Origin: SSSZ01 sp036732025
GTDB lineage: Bacteria > Pseudomonadota > Gammaproteobacteria > Burkholderiales > Rhodocyclaceae
NCBI GenBank assembly: GCA_036732025.1
Contig: DAINDE010000014.1
Span: 17,576-81,575 of the forward strand
Direction: 5' to 3'
DNA: 64,000 nucleotides
Shown here: positions 1 to 9,500 of the stretch, piece by piece
Position numbering within the stretch: position 1 is the stretch's first letter
Layout of the letters: every line of letters starts with the position of its first letter
Position numbers and translations under genes: made by a program
Notes under the pieces: model-generated
What the model was told of the DNA's origin: nothing
Database searches by the model: none
What the model saw: the letters and a program-made list of their open reading frames with translations, nothing else

Positions 1-113
1 TGATCCATGATCATCGGCAGCACCACGGCAACCAGGGTGGCGAAGGCAACGGCGCCGACCAGCCGGCGGCGGGCACGCTTCTTCAATTGCAGTTGGGCGT
101 CGGTTTCTTCCAT
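1..113 (-). CDS. SPOR-domain (DedD-like) protein, N-terminal fragment
   Basis: Only the first 37 codons are in the window; the gene runs off the left edge. The visible part has an acidic start, a basic stretch (KKRARRR) and then a hydrophobic segment at about residues 17-35. This is the layout of a bitopic inner-membrane protein with a short cytoplasmic tail. The ATG lies 3 bases downstream of the folC stop, so the two are probably co-transcribed. In Betaproteobacteria the gene after folC is normally a SPOR-domain (peptidoglycan-binding, cell-division) protein followed by cvpA and purF. The SPOR domain itself is not visible, so the name rests on gene order and the membrane anchor. Confidence 0.6.
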   Translation of the reverse strand, partial: MEETDAQLQLKKRARRRLVGAVAFATLVAVVLPMIMD

Positions 114-116
114 GGC

Positions 117-1415
117 TCAGCGGTCCCGCCCAAGCGCCTGCAGCGCCCCGGCCACCGTATAGAACGATCCAAAGGCCAGAATTCTATCACTTTCCCCCGC
201 CCTGCCCCGGGCAGCCTGCAGGGCGGCCTGGGGCGAGTCATGACAGGTTACCTCGCCCCCGAGCCCGGCAGCCGCAACGATGCCGGCCAGGGTCTCCGCC
301 GTCGTCCCGCGGGGGCCGCCGAGGGTGGACAGGTACCAGGCGTCCACCTTGCCCTTCAGGGGTGTCAGGGCGCCGGCGATGTCCTTGTCGGCCAGCATGC
401 CGACGACGGCGTGGGTACGGTCGAAGAAGCCCATGGTGGCGAGATTGTCGGCCAGCACCCGCACCGCCTGGGGGTTATGGGCGACATCGAGGACGATGGC
501 CGGCTTGCCGGGAATCACCTGGAAGCGGCCGGGCAGCTCGGTTTCGATGAGACCGGGGCGGATGGCCTGCATGGTCACCGGCAGGCGGTCGGCCAAGCTG
601 TCCAGGGCGGCCAGGGCGACGGCGGCGTTGGCGAGCTGGGTCGGCCCCCGCAGCCCGGGGAAGGCCAGGGCGCGCTTCACCACCCGCCCGCCGGACTGGC
701 ACCACCAGCGCCATTGCAGGCGGTTTTCCCGGTCGCGCTCGAAGCCGAAGTCGCGGCCGATCAAGCGCAGGTCGGCACCGATGGCGGCGGCATGGTCGAG
801 GAGCGCTTGCGGCGGCCGGGGATCGGCACAGAAGGCCGGGCGGCCGGGCCGGAAAATGCCCGCCTTCTCGAAGCCGATGGCCTCGCGGTCCGGTCCCAGC
901 CAGTCGATGTGATCCAGGTCGACGGTGGTGACGATGGACACGTCCGGCTCGTAGGCGTTGACGGCGTCCAGCCGCCCGCCCAGGCCCACTTCCAGGATGA
1001 CCGCCTCGACGCTGGCAGCAGCGAAGACTTCCCAGGCGGCCAGGGTGCCGAATTCGAAATAGGTGAGGGCGACGTCCCCCGCCTGCCGGCGCGCCGCCTC
1101 GACCTTGGCGAAGGCAGCGCAGAGGGTTTCATCCGTTGCCGGGCGCCCATTGATGCGCACCCGCTCGTTGTAGGCCAGCAGGTGCGGCGAGGTGTAGCAG
1201 CCCACCCGGTAGCCGCCCCGGTCAAGGATATTCTCCAGGTAGGCGCAGGTGGAGCCCTTGCCGTTGGTGCCGCCGACGACGATCACCGGGCAGCGCTGGA
1301 TTTGCCCCAACGCTTCCTTGACGCGACGGATGCGTTCCAGGCCTAGCTCGATGCCGGCCTGCCCCTTGGGGTGCAGCCCCTCGAGGTGCGCCAGCCAGTC
1401 AGCGAGAGTCTTCAA
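117..1415 (-). CDS. folC: Bifunctional dihydrofolate synthase / folylpolyglutamate synthase
   Basis: Cytoplasmic ATP-dependent ligase of the Mur-ligase fold. It adds L-glutamate to dihydropteroate and then further glutamates to tetrahydrofolate. The 432-residue product has the P-loop GTNGKGST at residues 49-56 and the TSPHL motif at 75-79, both hallmarks of FolC. The reading frame is open further upstream inside accD. The family start (KTLADWL) follows a TTG at 1413-1415, one base after the accD stop, so I take that TTG as the start. It sits in the accD-folC-SPOR order typical of Betaproteobacteria and is probably translated from the same message as accD. Confidence 0.95.
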   Translation of the reverse strand: MKTLADWLAHLEGLHPKGQAGIELGLERIRRVKEALGQIQRCPVIVVGGTNGKGSTCAYLENILDRGGYRVGCYTSPHLLAYNERVRINGRPATDETLCAAFAKVEAARRQAGDVALTYFEFGTLAAWEVFAAASVEAVILEVGLGGRLDAVNAYEPDVSIVTTVDLDHIDWLGPDREAIGFEKAGIFRPGRPAFCADPRPPQALLDHAAAIGADLRLIGRDFGFERDRENRLQWRWWCQSGGRVVKRALAFPGLRGPTQLANAAVALAALDSLADRLPVTMQAIRPGLIETELPGRFQVIPGKPAIVLDVAHNPQAVRVLADNLATMGFFDRTHAVVGMLADKDIAGALTPLKGKVDAWYLSTLGGPRGTTAETLAGIVAAAGLGGEVTCHDSPQAALQAARGRAGESDRILAFGSFYTVAGALQALGRDR

Positions 1416-1416
1416 T

Positions 1417-2286
1417 TCAGGCGGCGGCGGGCAGTTTCTGCAGCATGGCCAGCAATTGCGCCACCTTGTCCCGCATGTCGCGGCGGTCGACGATGAGGTC
1501 GATGGCACCCTTTTCCAGCAGGAATTCGGAGCGCTGGAAACCTTCCGGCAGGGTTTCACGCACCGTCTGCTCGATCACCCGGGGGCCGGCGAAGCCGATG
1601 AGGGCGCCCGGCTCGGCGATGACCACGTCGCCGACGAAGGCGAAGGAAGCGGAAACGCCGCCCATGGTCGGGTCGGTGAGGATGGAGATGAAGGGCTGGC
1701 CGGCTTCGGCAAGCTTGGTCAGGGCCGCCGTGGTCTTGGCCATCTGCATCAGGGAGAAGAGGCCTTCCTGCATGCGGGCGCCGCCGGAAGCGGTGATGCA
1801 GACGAAGGGCAGGCGGTTTTCCACCGCCACCTGGACGCCGCGCACGAAGCGCTCCCCCAGCACCGAACCCATGGAGCCGCCCATGAACTCGAACTCGAAG
1901 ACCGCCGCCACCACGGGCAGGGTCTTGATGGCGCCCTGCATGACCACCAGGGAATCGCTCTCGCCGGTGTTCTCGTTGGCTTCCATGAGGCGGTCGGGAT
2001 AGCGCTTGCTGTCCTTGAACTTGAGGCTATCCACCGGCACCACCTCGGCGCCGATTTCGAAGCGGCCTTCCGGATCGAGCAGCAGGTCGAGGCGCTGGCG
2101 GGCGCGCAAGCGGTTGTGGTGGCCGCACTTGGGGCAGACCTGGAGGTTGTTCTCCAGGTCGGTGGCGTACAGGACCGCCTCGCAGGACGGGCACTTGCTC
2201 CACAGGCCCTCGGGCAGGCTGGCGCGGCGGGGAGTGCCCTGCTCGCGCTTGATCTTGGGGGGAAGGAGTTTGTTGAGCCAGCTCAT
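1417..2286 (-). CDS. accD: Acetyl-CoA carboxylase carboxyltransferase subunit beta
   Basis: Beta half of the carboxyltransferase, which moves the carboxyl group from biotin to acetyl-CoA in the first step of fatty acid synthesis. It works with AccA, encoded at 46600-47568. The 289-residue protein has the N-terminal zinc ribbon with cysteines 32, 35, 51 and 54, followed by the crotonase-like carboxyltransferase core (SGGARMQEG, PTMGGVSAS, FAGPRVIEQT). The start lies 3 bases after the trpA stop, so it reads as part of the trp-accD-folC run. Length matches the family and nothing is missing. Confidence 0.97.
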   Translation of the reverse strand: MSWLNKLLPPKIKREQGTPRRASLPEGLWSKCPSCEAVLYATDLENNLQVCPKCGHHNRLRARQRLDLLLDPEGRFEIGAEVVPVDSLKFKDSKRYPDRLMEANENTGESDSLVVMQGAIKTLPVVAAVFEFEFMGGSMGSVLGERFVRGVQVAVENRLPFVCITASGGARMQEGLFSLMQMAKTTAALTKLAEAGQPFISILTDPTMGGVSASFAFVGDVVIAEPGALIGFAGPRVIEQTVRETLPEGFQRSEFLLEKGAIDLIVDRRDMRDKVAQLLAMLQKLPAAA

Positions 2287-2289
2287 GAA

Positions 2290-3096
2290 TTAACCTCCGG
2301 CGGCGTCGATGCCGCGGCGCAGATCGGCCACCAGGGCCTTGACCTGGGCGCAGGCGGTCTCGGCGGTGGATTTTTCCAGTTCCTCGATGATACGGCTGCC
2401 GACCACGACGGCATCGGCGAAGGCGGCAATGCGTCCGGCCGAGGCGGCATCCCGGATGCCGAAGCCTACACCCACCGGCAGACCGGTCTTTTCGCGAATC
2501 TGCGGGATGCGCTGGGCGACGGCGTCGATGTTCAAATGCCCGGCGCCGGTGACTCCGGCCAGGGACACGTAATAGACGTAGCCGCTGGCCACTTCCCCGG
2601 CCTGGGCGATGCGGGCGTCGGTGGAGGTGGGCGCCAGGAGGAAGATGGGGTCCATGCCCCGGGCCTTCATGGCGGCGCCGAAGGCGGCCGCTTCCTCGGG
2701 CGGGTAATCCACCACCAGCACGCCGTCGACGCCGGCGGCGGCGGCGGCGGCGGCGAATTTTTCCAGGCCCATGGCCTCGATGGGATTGGCATAGCCCATG
2801 AGGACGACGGGCGTGGCGCCGTCGGTGGCACGGAAAGCCGTCACCAGTTCGAGCACCTTCTTCAGGGTCATGCCCTTGGCCAGGGCCCGTTCGGACGCCC
2901 TCTGGATGGTGGGGCCGTCGGCCATGGGGTCGGAGAAGGGAACGCCCAGTTCGATGACGTTGGCGCCCGCTTCCACCAGGGCATGCATGAGGGGCACCGT
3001 CAGGGCGGCGTCGGGGTCGCCGGCGGTGATGAAGGGAATGAGCGCCTTGCGGCCGTCGGCCTGGAGGCGCTGGAAGGTCGATTGGATTCGCGACAT
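2290..3096 (-). CDS. trpA: Tryptophan synthase alpha chain
   Basis: Cleaves indole-3-glycerol phosphate to indole and glyceraldehyde 3-phosphate, and passes indole to TrpB through the alpha2-beta2 tunnel. The 268-residue TIM barrel has the catalytic Glu49 (VIELGVPFSDP) and Asp60 (MADGP) at the same numbers as the Salmonella enzyme. A run of seven alanines near residue 112 is an oddity of this copy. The ATG overlaps the trpB stop by one base (TGATG), which implies translational coupling and equal output of the two subunits. Confidence 0.97.
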   Translation of the reverse strand: MSRIQSTFQRLQADGRKALIPFITAGDPDAALTVPLMHALVEAGANVIELGVPFSDPMADGPTIQRASERALAKGMTLKKVLELVTAFRATDGATPVVLMGYANPIEAMGLEKFAAAAAAAGVDGVLVVDYPPEEAAAFGAAMKARGMDPIFLLAPTSTDARIAQAGEVASGYVYYVSLAGVTGAGHLNIDAVAQRIPQIREKTGLPVGVGFGIRDAASAGRIAAFADAVVVGSRIIEELEKSTAETACAQVKALVADLRRGIDAAGG

Positions 3097-4301
3097 CAGA
3101 ATTGGATCCCGGATTTCTCGGCCACGGTGTGCATGTCCTTGTCACCCCGGCCGGAGAGGTTGACCAGCAGAATCTTGTCCTTGGGCAGCGTCGGCGCCAG
3201 CTTGGCGGCATAGGCCAGGGCGTGGGACGACTCCAGGGCGGGGATGATGCCTTCCAGGCGGCAGAGGTCGTGGAAGGCCTTGAGGGCCTCGGCATCGGTC
3301 ACCGGCACGTATTCGGCCCGGCCGGAATCCTTCAGATAGGCGTGTTCGGGGCCGACACCCGGGTAATCGAGGCCGGCGGAAACGGAATGGGTGTCGATGA
3401 TCTGGCCGTTCTCGTCCTGCAGCAGGTAGGTGCGGTTGCCGTGCAGCACGCCGGGCACGCCGGCGGTGAGCGACGCCGCGTGGCGCCCCGTCTCGACGCC
3501 TTCCCCGGCCGCCTCGACGCCGATCAGCTTGACGCCCTCGACCGGGATGTAGGGGTAGAAGATGCCCATGGCGTTGGAGCCGCCGCCGACGCAGGCGATG
3601 ACGGCGTCCGGCTGGCGGCCGACCATTTCCGGCATCTGGGTCAGGCATTCCTCGCCGATGACGGCCTGGAAGTCCCGCACCATCATGGGGTAGGGGTGGG
3701 GCCCGGCGACGGTGCCGATGATGTAGAAGGTGTTGTGGATGTTGGTGACCCAGTCGCGCATGGCTTCGTTGAGCGCGTCCTTCAGGGTCTTGGAGCCGGA
3801 CTCCACGGGCACGACGGTGGCACCCAGGAGCTTCATGCGATAGACGTTGGCAGCCTGGCGCTTGACGTCCTCGCTGCCCATGTAGACCACGCATTCCATA
3901 CCGTAGCGGGCGGCGACGGTGGCGGTGGCGACGCCGTGCTGGCCGGCACCGGTCTCGGCGATGACTCGCGGCTTGCCCATGCGCCGCGCCAGCAGGGCCT
4001 GGCCGATGCAGTTGTTCACCTTGTGGGCGCCGGTGTGGTTGAGGTCTTCCCGCTTCAGGTAGATCTGGGCGCCGCCGAGGATCCCGGACCAGCGCTTGGC
4101 GTGGTAGATGGGGGACGGACGGCCGACGTAATGCTTGAGCTCGTAATTGAACTCGGCCATGAAGGAGGGATCCTTCTGGGCCACCTCGTAGGCGGCGCGC
4201 AGTTCGTCCAGGGCGGCGATCAGGGTTTCGGCGACGAAGACGCCGCCGTAGGGGCCGAAATGCCCGGTGGCATCAGGCAGGTTGTAGGGGGTAGCAGACA
4301 T
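3096..4301 (-). CDS. trpB: Tryptophan synthase beta chain
   Basis: Pyridoxal-phosphate enzyme that condenses indole with L-serine to give tryptophan. The 401-residue protein has the Schiff-base lysine at residue 94 (NHTGAHKVN) and the phosphate-binding glycine loop GGGSNAMG. Length and motifs are standard. It lies between trpF (128 bases upstream, with a possible 21-residue leader ORF in the gap) and trpA (1-base overlap). No Trp-rich leader peptide or clear attenuator hairpin is evident in front of it. Confidence 0.97.
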   Translation of the reverse strand: MSATPYNLPDATGHFGPYGGVFVAETLIAALDELRAAYEVAQKDPSFMAEFNYELKHYVGRPSPIYHAKRWSGILGGAQIYLKREDLNHTGAHKVNNCIGQALLARRMGKPRVIAETGAGQHGVATATVAARYGMECVVYMGSEDVKRQAANVYRMKLLGATVVPVESGSKTLKDALNEAMRDWVTNIHNTFYIIGTVAGPHPYPMMVRDFQAVIGEECLTQMPEMVGRQPDAVIACVGGGSNAMGIFYPYIPVEGVKLIGVEAAGEGVETGRHAASLTAGVPGVLHGNRTYLLQDENGQIIDTHSVSAGLDYPGVGPEHAYLKDSGRAEYVPVTDAEALKAFHDLCRLEGIIPALESSHALAYAAKLAPTLPKDKILLVNLSGRGDKDMHTVAEKSGIQF

Positions 4302-4353
4302 GGGAATCTCCGGAAAGGGTCAAGAAACTGCGGACAGGCAGAGTCTTGCCATC

Positions 4354-4419
4354 TCAGGTATGGTTGGCCGAATGGCGCCGCCAGAAGTTGCGGGTGAGGC
4401 CACCCGGTTGTTTGCGCAT
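4354..4419 (-). CDS. Possible 21-residue small ORF between trpF and trpB
   Basis: A short reading frame (starts MRKQPGGLTRNFW) fills the otherwise empty trpF-trpB gap. It has AGGA 9 bases before its ATG, contains one tryptophan and is strongly basic (five Arg, one Lys, two His). No family is recognised. It could be a real small protein or a leader peptide tied to trpB expression. A single Trp is weak support for classical attenuation, and chance is possible in a 128-base gap. Confidence 0.25.
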   Translation of the reverse strand: MRKQPGGLTRNFWRRHSANHT

Positions 4420-4429
4420 GTCGTGAATC

Positions 4430-5062
4430 CTAGTTTTCAGCTGCCCGGACCGCGGCGATGAAAGCAGCAATCCTGGCGGCGTCCTTGATGCCCTTGGCCG
4501 CCTCGACGCCGGAAGACACATCCACCGCCGCCGGCCGCACCCGCCGCACCGCCTCGCCCACGTTGGCAGCGTCCAGCCCGCCGGATAGAACCACCGGGAG
4601 CGGCAGTTGCGCCGGTATCAACGACCAGTCGAAGGTTTTTCCCCCACCCCCGTAGCCTTCCACGAAGGCATCCAGCAGCAGGGCCGAGGCCGTCGGGTAG
4701 CAAGCCGCGTATTGTACCAAATCCAGGTCCGCGGTCACCCGGGCGGCCTTGAGGTAGGGACGGCGGTAGCGGGCGCAGTCGACCTCCGGTTCGTCGCCGT
4801 GGAATTGCAGGATATTCAGGGGGACGATATCGAGAATCCCCCGGACGTCCGCCGGCGCCGCATTGACGAAAAGGCCGACGGCCGACACGAAGGGCGGCAG
4901 CCGCCGGACCAACTCGGCCGCCCGCTCCGGCGTCACATAGCGCGGGCTGGGCGGATAGAAGACGAAGCCGATGGCGTCGGCCCCGGCGCCCACGGCGGCA
5001 TCCACGTCCTCCTCGCGGGTGAGGCCGCAGATCTTGATGCGGGTGCGGTCGGATCGGATCAT
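4430..5062 (-). CDS. trpF: Phosphoribosylanthranilate isomerase
   Basis: Third step of tryptophan synthesis: Amadori rearrangement of N-(5'-phosphoribosyl)anthranilate to CdRP. The 210-residue TIM barrel starts with the family motif KICGLTREEDV, with the catalytic cysteine at residue 12, and has a LLLDAF segment for the catalytic aspartate and a C-terminal LSGGLDAANV phosphate site. The ATG overlaps the truA stop in an ATGA arrangement (4-base overlap), so expression is coupled to truA. The trpF start is set by this overlap and by the conserved N-terminus. Confidence 0.95.
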   Translation of the reverse strand: MIRSDRTRIKICGLTREEDVDAAVGAGADAIGFVFYPPSPRYVTPERAAELVRRLPPFVSAVGLFVNAAPADVRGILDIVPLNILQFHGDEPEVDCARYRRPYLKAARVTADLDLVQYAACYPTASALLLDAFVEGYGGGGKTFDWSLIPAQLPLPVVLSGGLDAANVGEAVRRVRPAAVDVSSGVEAAKGIKDAARIAAFIAAVRAAEN

Positions 5063-5847
5063 GGCGAAACTCCTGGAAGGAAATCGTCGTCGGGCTCGGG
5101 CAAGCCCCAGTGGGGCTCGTAGATGGGGCCGCGGAAATAGAGGCCATCGGGCGAAAAGGTGGGGGCCGCCAGCTTGCGGTCCCGTTGCCCCAGCAACTCG
5201 GCCATCCACCCCGGTTCCTGGGCGCCTTTGCCGACGTAGACCAGGCTGCCGACGATGTTGCGCACCATGTGGTGGAGAAAGGCGCTGGCGGCGAAATCGA
5301 AGACGAAGAAGTGCCCGGCCTGCCGGATATCGGCCTGCCACAGGGTCTTCACCGGCGACTTGGCCTGGCATTCGGCGGCGCGGAAAGCTGAAAAGTCATG
5401 CTCGCCGCAGAGCAGGGCCGCCCCCCGGCGCATGGCGTCGATATCCAGAGGCAGATGGTGCCAACCCGCCCTCCCCTGCCACAGCCCCGGCCGCTGGGGC
5501 CGGTTGAGGAGCAGGTAGCGGTAGCGGCGGCCACGGGCGCTGAAGCGGGCGTGGAAATCATCGGCCACCGGCTGCGCCCAGCGCACCGCCACCCCCTGCG
5601 GCAGGTGGGTATTGACCCCCCGCACCCAGGCCGTCAGCGGGCGCTCTGCGTCGGTGTCGAAATGGACCACCTGGTGAGTCGCATGGACCCGGGCGTCGGT
5701 GCGGCCGGCGCACAATGTGGTCACGGGCGCGGCGGCAATGCGCGCCAGGGCCGCCTCCAGGGCATCCTGCACGGCGCCGCCGCCAGCCTGGCTCTGCCAG
5801 CCGCAGAAGGCGGTGCCGCAGTACTCGAGGCCCAGCGCAATCCTCAT
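5059..5847 (-). CDS. truA: tRNA pseudouridine(38-40) synthase
   Basis: Converts uridines 38, 39 and 40 in the anticodon arm of many tRNAs to pseudouridine. The 262-residue protein starts MRIALGLEYCG and carries the catalytic aspartate at residue 51 in the conserved GRTDARVHA motif. The frame is open far upstream, but the ATG at 5847 gives the family N-terminus and overlaps the preceding membrane-protein stop by 4 bases (ATGA). The truA-trpF pairing between fimV and trpB is conserved in Betaproteobacteria. Confidence 0.95.
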   Translation of the reverse strand: MRIALGLEYCGTAFCGWQSQAGGGAVQDALEAALARIAAAPVTTLCAGRTDARVHATHQVVHFDTDAERPLTAWVRGVNTHLPQGVAVRWAQPVADDFHARFSARGRRYRYLLLNRPQRPGLWQGRAGWHHLPLDIDAMRRGAALLCGEHDFSAFRAAECQAKSPVKTLWQADIRQAGHFFVFDFAASAFLHHMVRNIVGSLVYVGKGAQEPGWMAELLGQRDRKLAAPTFSPDGLYFRGPIYEPHWGLPEPDDDFLPGVSP

Positions 5848-6482
5848 CGCAGCCACGATGCTCCAAGCATGAGCCCGACCATGCCGGCGACCAGGGCCGT
5901 GTCGGCAGCCCGCCAGGCTGGCGATGCGATGCGCACGACGGCGGATTCCCCTTCCGCCAGGCTGCCATCCTCCAGCAACTGGCGCCAGTTGCCCGGCCGG
6001 GGGGCTTCCTGCACGATGTCGAAGACGAGGGCCAGGCGCACTACCGCCCGCCGGCTGTCGATCCCCAGCCTCGCCAGGGGAAGGGAAAGGCCCCAGATGC
6101 CGGCCAGAAACTGGTCCCGGCTCAGGCGCTCGAACACCCATGCCAGCGACCCCAGCATGACCACCAGGCGCAGCACATGCAAGGCGCCGTCGGCCACGCC
6201 GGCTTCGGTAGGTAGCCAGGCCACGTCGAAGAGGGCATCTCCCGGGGCACCGTAGGCCAGGATGAGGAAGAGGGAGAGCAGCAGCCAGCGTGCCCGCCGC
6301 AAGAGCCGCCACCAGCGGCGGCAGACCCCGCCGCCAGCCAGGGCCACCAGCAGGGCGAGGACCGCCAGGGCAGGCCAGGAGAGCAGTTGCACAGCAAGCA
6401 GCAGGATGAACCAGGAAAGCAGGCAGGCGGCAGGGTGCAATAGCAGGCTCCGGAAACGCACATAGCCCCGCGCGGGGGCCAT
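5844..6482 (-). CDS. Polytopic membrane protein, possibly CbiQ/EcfT-like
   Basis: Unnamed 212-residue integral membrane protein. Hydrophobic stretches cover about residues 10-50, 63-80 and 105-120, with another near the C-terminus (LVAGMVGLMLGASWL). Arg/Trp-rich turns lie between them. The central segment (LSRDQFLAGIWGLSLPLARLGID, cut short here) resembles the coupling helix region of energy-coupling-factor transmembrane components, but no partner ATPase or S component is nearby. It sits 24 bases after fimV and overlaps truA by 4 bases, so it belongs to that operon. The ECF assignment is tentative. Confidence 0.5.
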   Translation of the reverse strand: MAPARGYVRFRSLLLHPAACLLSWFILLLAVQLLSWPALAVLALLVALAGGGVCRRWWRLLRRARWLLLSLFLILAYGAPGDALFDVAWLPTEAGVADGALHVLRLVVMLGSLAWVFERLSRDQFLAGIWGLSLPLARLGIDSRRAVVRLALVFDIVQEAPRPGNWRQLLEDGSLAEGESAVVRIASPAWRAADTALVAGMVGLMLGASWLR

Positions 6483-6506
6483 GTGCCGATCGCAATGCCT
6501 GCGATT

Positions 6507-9500
6507 TTACCCGCTGATGCGGGCCAGGATAGCGTTGGCCTGGTCGACCAGGTCCGGTGTGCCTTCCTTGACGACTTCCTGCAGGAGTTCGCGGGCACCT
6601 TCCAGGTCGCCCATCTCCTCGTAGGCCTTGGCCAGGTCGAGCTTGGTGTTGACTTCTTCCCAGCGGGCATCGCCGCCGGCGGGGGCCGGAGCCGCCGCTA
6701 CCGGTTCGGGAGCGGGAGGCGGCGCGAAGGGCTCTTCCGGGGGCAGCCCGACGGGCTGGACCGTTGTCGCTTCGGGGGAAGCGGCCAAATCCAGGTTGAT
6801 GGCGCCCATGTCGAAGGACGGCGCCTGCATGGGCTGGCCGAGGATGGTCGAGTCGGTGAGCTTGACGTCGAACTCCAGGGCGTCGGCATCCACTTCGCCG
6901 ATATCGACCACCTCGTCGTCCACCTTGGCGCCCATATCCTCGGTCTGCAGCAGGGCTTGCGGATTGACCACGGTATCCGCGGCCTTGCCGCCCATGTCGA
7001 GTTCGATGTTGCCCATGTCTTCGGCCGGTACCGCGCCCTCGACGCCGACGAAGGTGTCGGCCATGGCCCGGGCGGCCTTTTCATCATCGCTGGCCGACGA
7101 CACCATGAGCCCCTGCATGGCAGCGGACGGCGTGGGTTCTCCCGTGGTGTCGAGACCCAGGTCGAAATCGAGCATCGGCGCTTCTTCGGCCACGGGCTCC
7201 GGAACCACCTGCGGCTCCGCCGGCGTCGCGGCGTCGAGGTTGAAGTCGAGGGCACCGGCTTCGGCATTGGTGACGGTATCGATGAACGGTTCCGCCTCCT
7301 CGCTTTCGGCTTCGACAACCGGCGCCAAGCCGGTGGGCGCCGTCGAGACATGGGGTTCCGGCGTACCGAGGTCGAAGTCCAGGCTCATCAGATCGCCGGC
7401 GGGGGCGGCTTCTTCGGCAACTGCCGGTTCCGCCGTGGCCTCCTCGGCCAGCGGCATCGGCGCCGTCGCTTCGAGCGGAGGTTCGGCAGCCGCGGCGGCC
7501 AGTCCCGCCATCTGCGAAAGCGCCCCGGGCAAGGTCACCGTGGAGCGCATGGCATCGGCCGGAGCGGGCGAGACGACCATGGTCGCATCAGCGTCGAAGT
7601 CGGCCAGGCCGCCCACGGTTCCCTTGCCGCCGGAATAGAGGGGGTTGCCCGGATCGAGCTTGAGCCCCATGGCCGCCACCTTCTCCCAGTCGGCGCCAAT
7701 GCCGCCGGTCTGGGCGTAAAGCTCGCTGGCCAGGGTTTCGAACTGCTTCAGGCTCTTGCGGTTGGCGTAGATCTCCAGAAGCTTGGCGTGGATGGCCGTA
7801 CGCTGGGGATCCTTCTGCATGGCCTCGAGGAGGATTTCCTCGGCCTGGGCGTCGCGGCCATAGGCCATGTAGACATCGGCTTCCGCCACCGGATCCACTT
7901 CGTCGGTATCGATGGTGCCCGGGCCGGTCTGGCTGAAATCCGCCGTCTGGGGAGGCGTCTGGCCGGTATCGATACTTTGGCCACCGGTCGCCCGGAAGAC
8001 GGAGTTGGGGCCGAGGGACGGACTGGGCGCCGCCGTCGTGGGTACCGAGGGCAGCGGCGTGCGCCGGCGCCGGTAGAGGAAATAGCCGGCCAGCAGCGCC
8101 AGGATGCCCCCCCCCGCCAGCGGCAGGGTGAGATCGGTTTCCGGTTCTGGCTCGGGCTCCGGCGGAGGAACAATGGGCTTCCGGGGCGCTGGCGGGGGCT
8201 CCGCAGGCTTTGGCGCTTCCGCCGGCTTGGCTGCCTCGGCCGCCTTCTTGGCTTCCTCGGCGGCCTTCGCTTCCTCGGCCTTCTTGGCCTCTTCCGCCGC
8301 CTTGGCGTCCTCGGCCTTCTTGGCGTCCTCGGCCTTCTTGGCTTCCTCGGCCTTCTTGGCTTCCTCAGCCTTCTTGGCTTCCTCGGCCTTCTTGGCTTCC
8401 TCGGCCTTCTTGGCTTCCTCAGCCTTCTTGGCTTCCTCGGCCTTCTTGGCTTCCTCGGCCTTCTTGGCCGCTTCGGCCAACTTCGCTTCTTCCGCCTTCT
8501 TGGCCGCTTCGGCCTTCTTGGCTTCTTCAGCCAGCTTGGCGGCTTCAGCCTTCTTCGTTTCCTCGGCCTTCTTGGCACCGGCGGCGGTCTGTTTCTGCAG
8601 CTCGGCCAGGCTCTGATTCTTCATGTCGACGAGCTTCTGCAACTCGGCGACATTCTTCTCCAGCATCGCCAGCCGTTCGTTGGCTTCCTTGAGAGCCTTT
8701 TCCTTGGCGATCAGGTCTTCTTCCGCCGAACTCTTGCCCTTCCCGCCGGCCGCCTTGGCGGCCTCGGTCTTGGAAACCTTGACCTGGTCCTTTTGGCTCT
8801 CGGCGGGAGCGGCTTTGTCCTCGACCTTGGCCGTGATCTTGCCGCCGGTGGCCTGGGTGGGAGCCTCGTCCTTGGCGGGCCCCTGGGCCGCCGCGGAAGC
8901 GAGCTTCTGGCGGTAGGCATTCCAGTCGGCGGTCTGGGAGACGTATACCTTCTTCGCCTCGTCCTGCGGAATGGCGGCCACCGTCTCCTTGTCAGGCAGG
9001 TTGAGGATGGCGCCGGCGCGCAGGCGGTGCATGTTGCCGCCGACGAAGGCGTCGCTGTTGGCACGATAGAGGCCCACCAGCATCTGCTCGAGGGAAACGC
9101 CCTCATGGCGGGTTTCGCTGGCGATGCGGCGCAGGGTATCGCCGCTCTTCACTGCGCGGGTTTCTCCCGCGGCAGGCGCCTTTTCGGGGGCTTCGGCAGC
9201 CTGGGGGCGGGGCCTGGCGCCGGGTTTGGGTGCAGCCGGCTCCTTGGCTGCCGACCGCGGCGCCGGCATCGGCGCCGTCTCGGCGTAGCCAGGCACAGCC
9301 ACCGGCTTGGCCTCGGCCACGGACACCGGGGCACCGGCAGCCTTGGCCGCAACCTCGGGGGGATCGAGGAGGAAAGTGTATTCCCGCACCAGGCGGCCGG
9401 CCGGCCAGTTCAGTTCCACCAGGAAATCGAGGAAGGGCTCGTTGACCGGCTTGGCGGAGGTCACGCGGACGACGGACTTGCCGTTCGGGCGTTTGTCGAC

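Noticed and set aside
1249..3213. A long plus-strand frame opposite accD and trpA
   Set aside because: Low-complexity Gly/Ala/His-rich translation with no family features; antisense to two well-recognised genes.
8210..8570. Regular repeats that could look like a CRISPR array
   Set aside because: There are no spacers; units are directly adjacent 18-mers in frame with fimV and encode KKAEEA.
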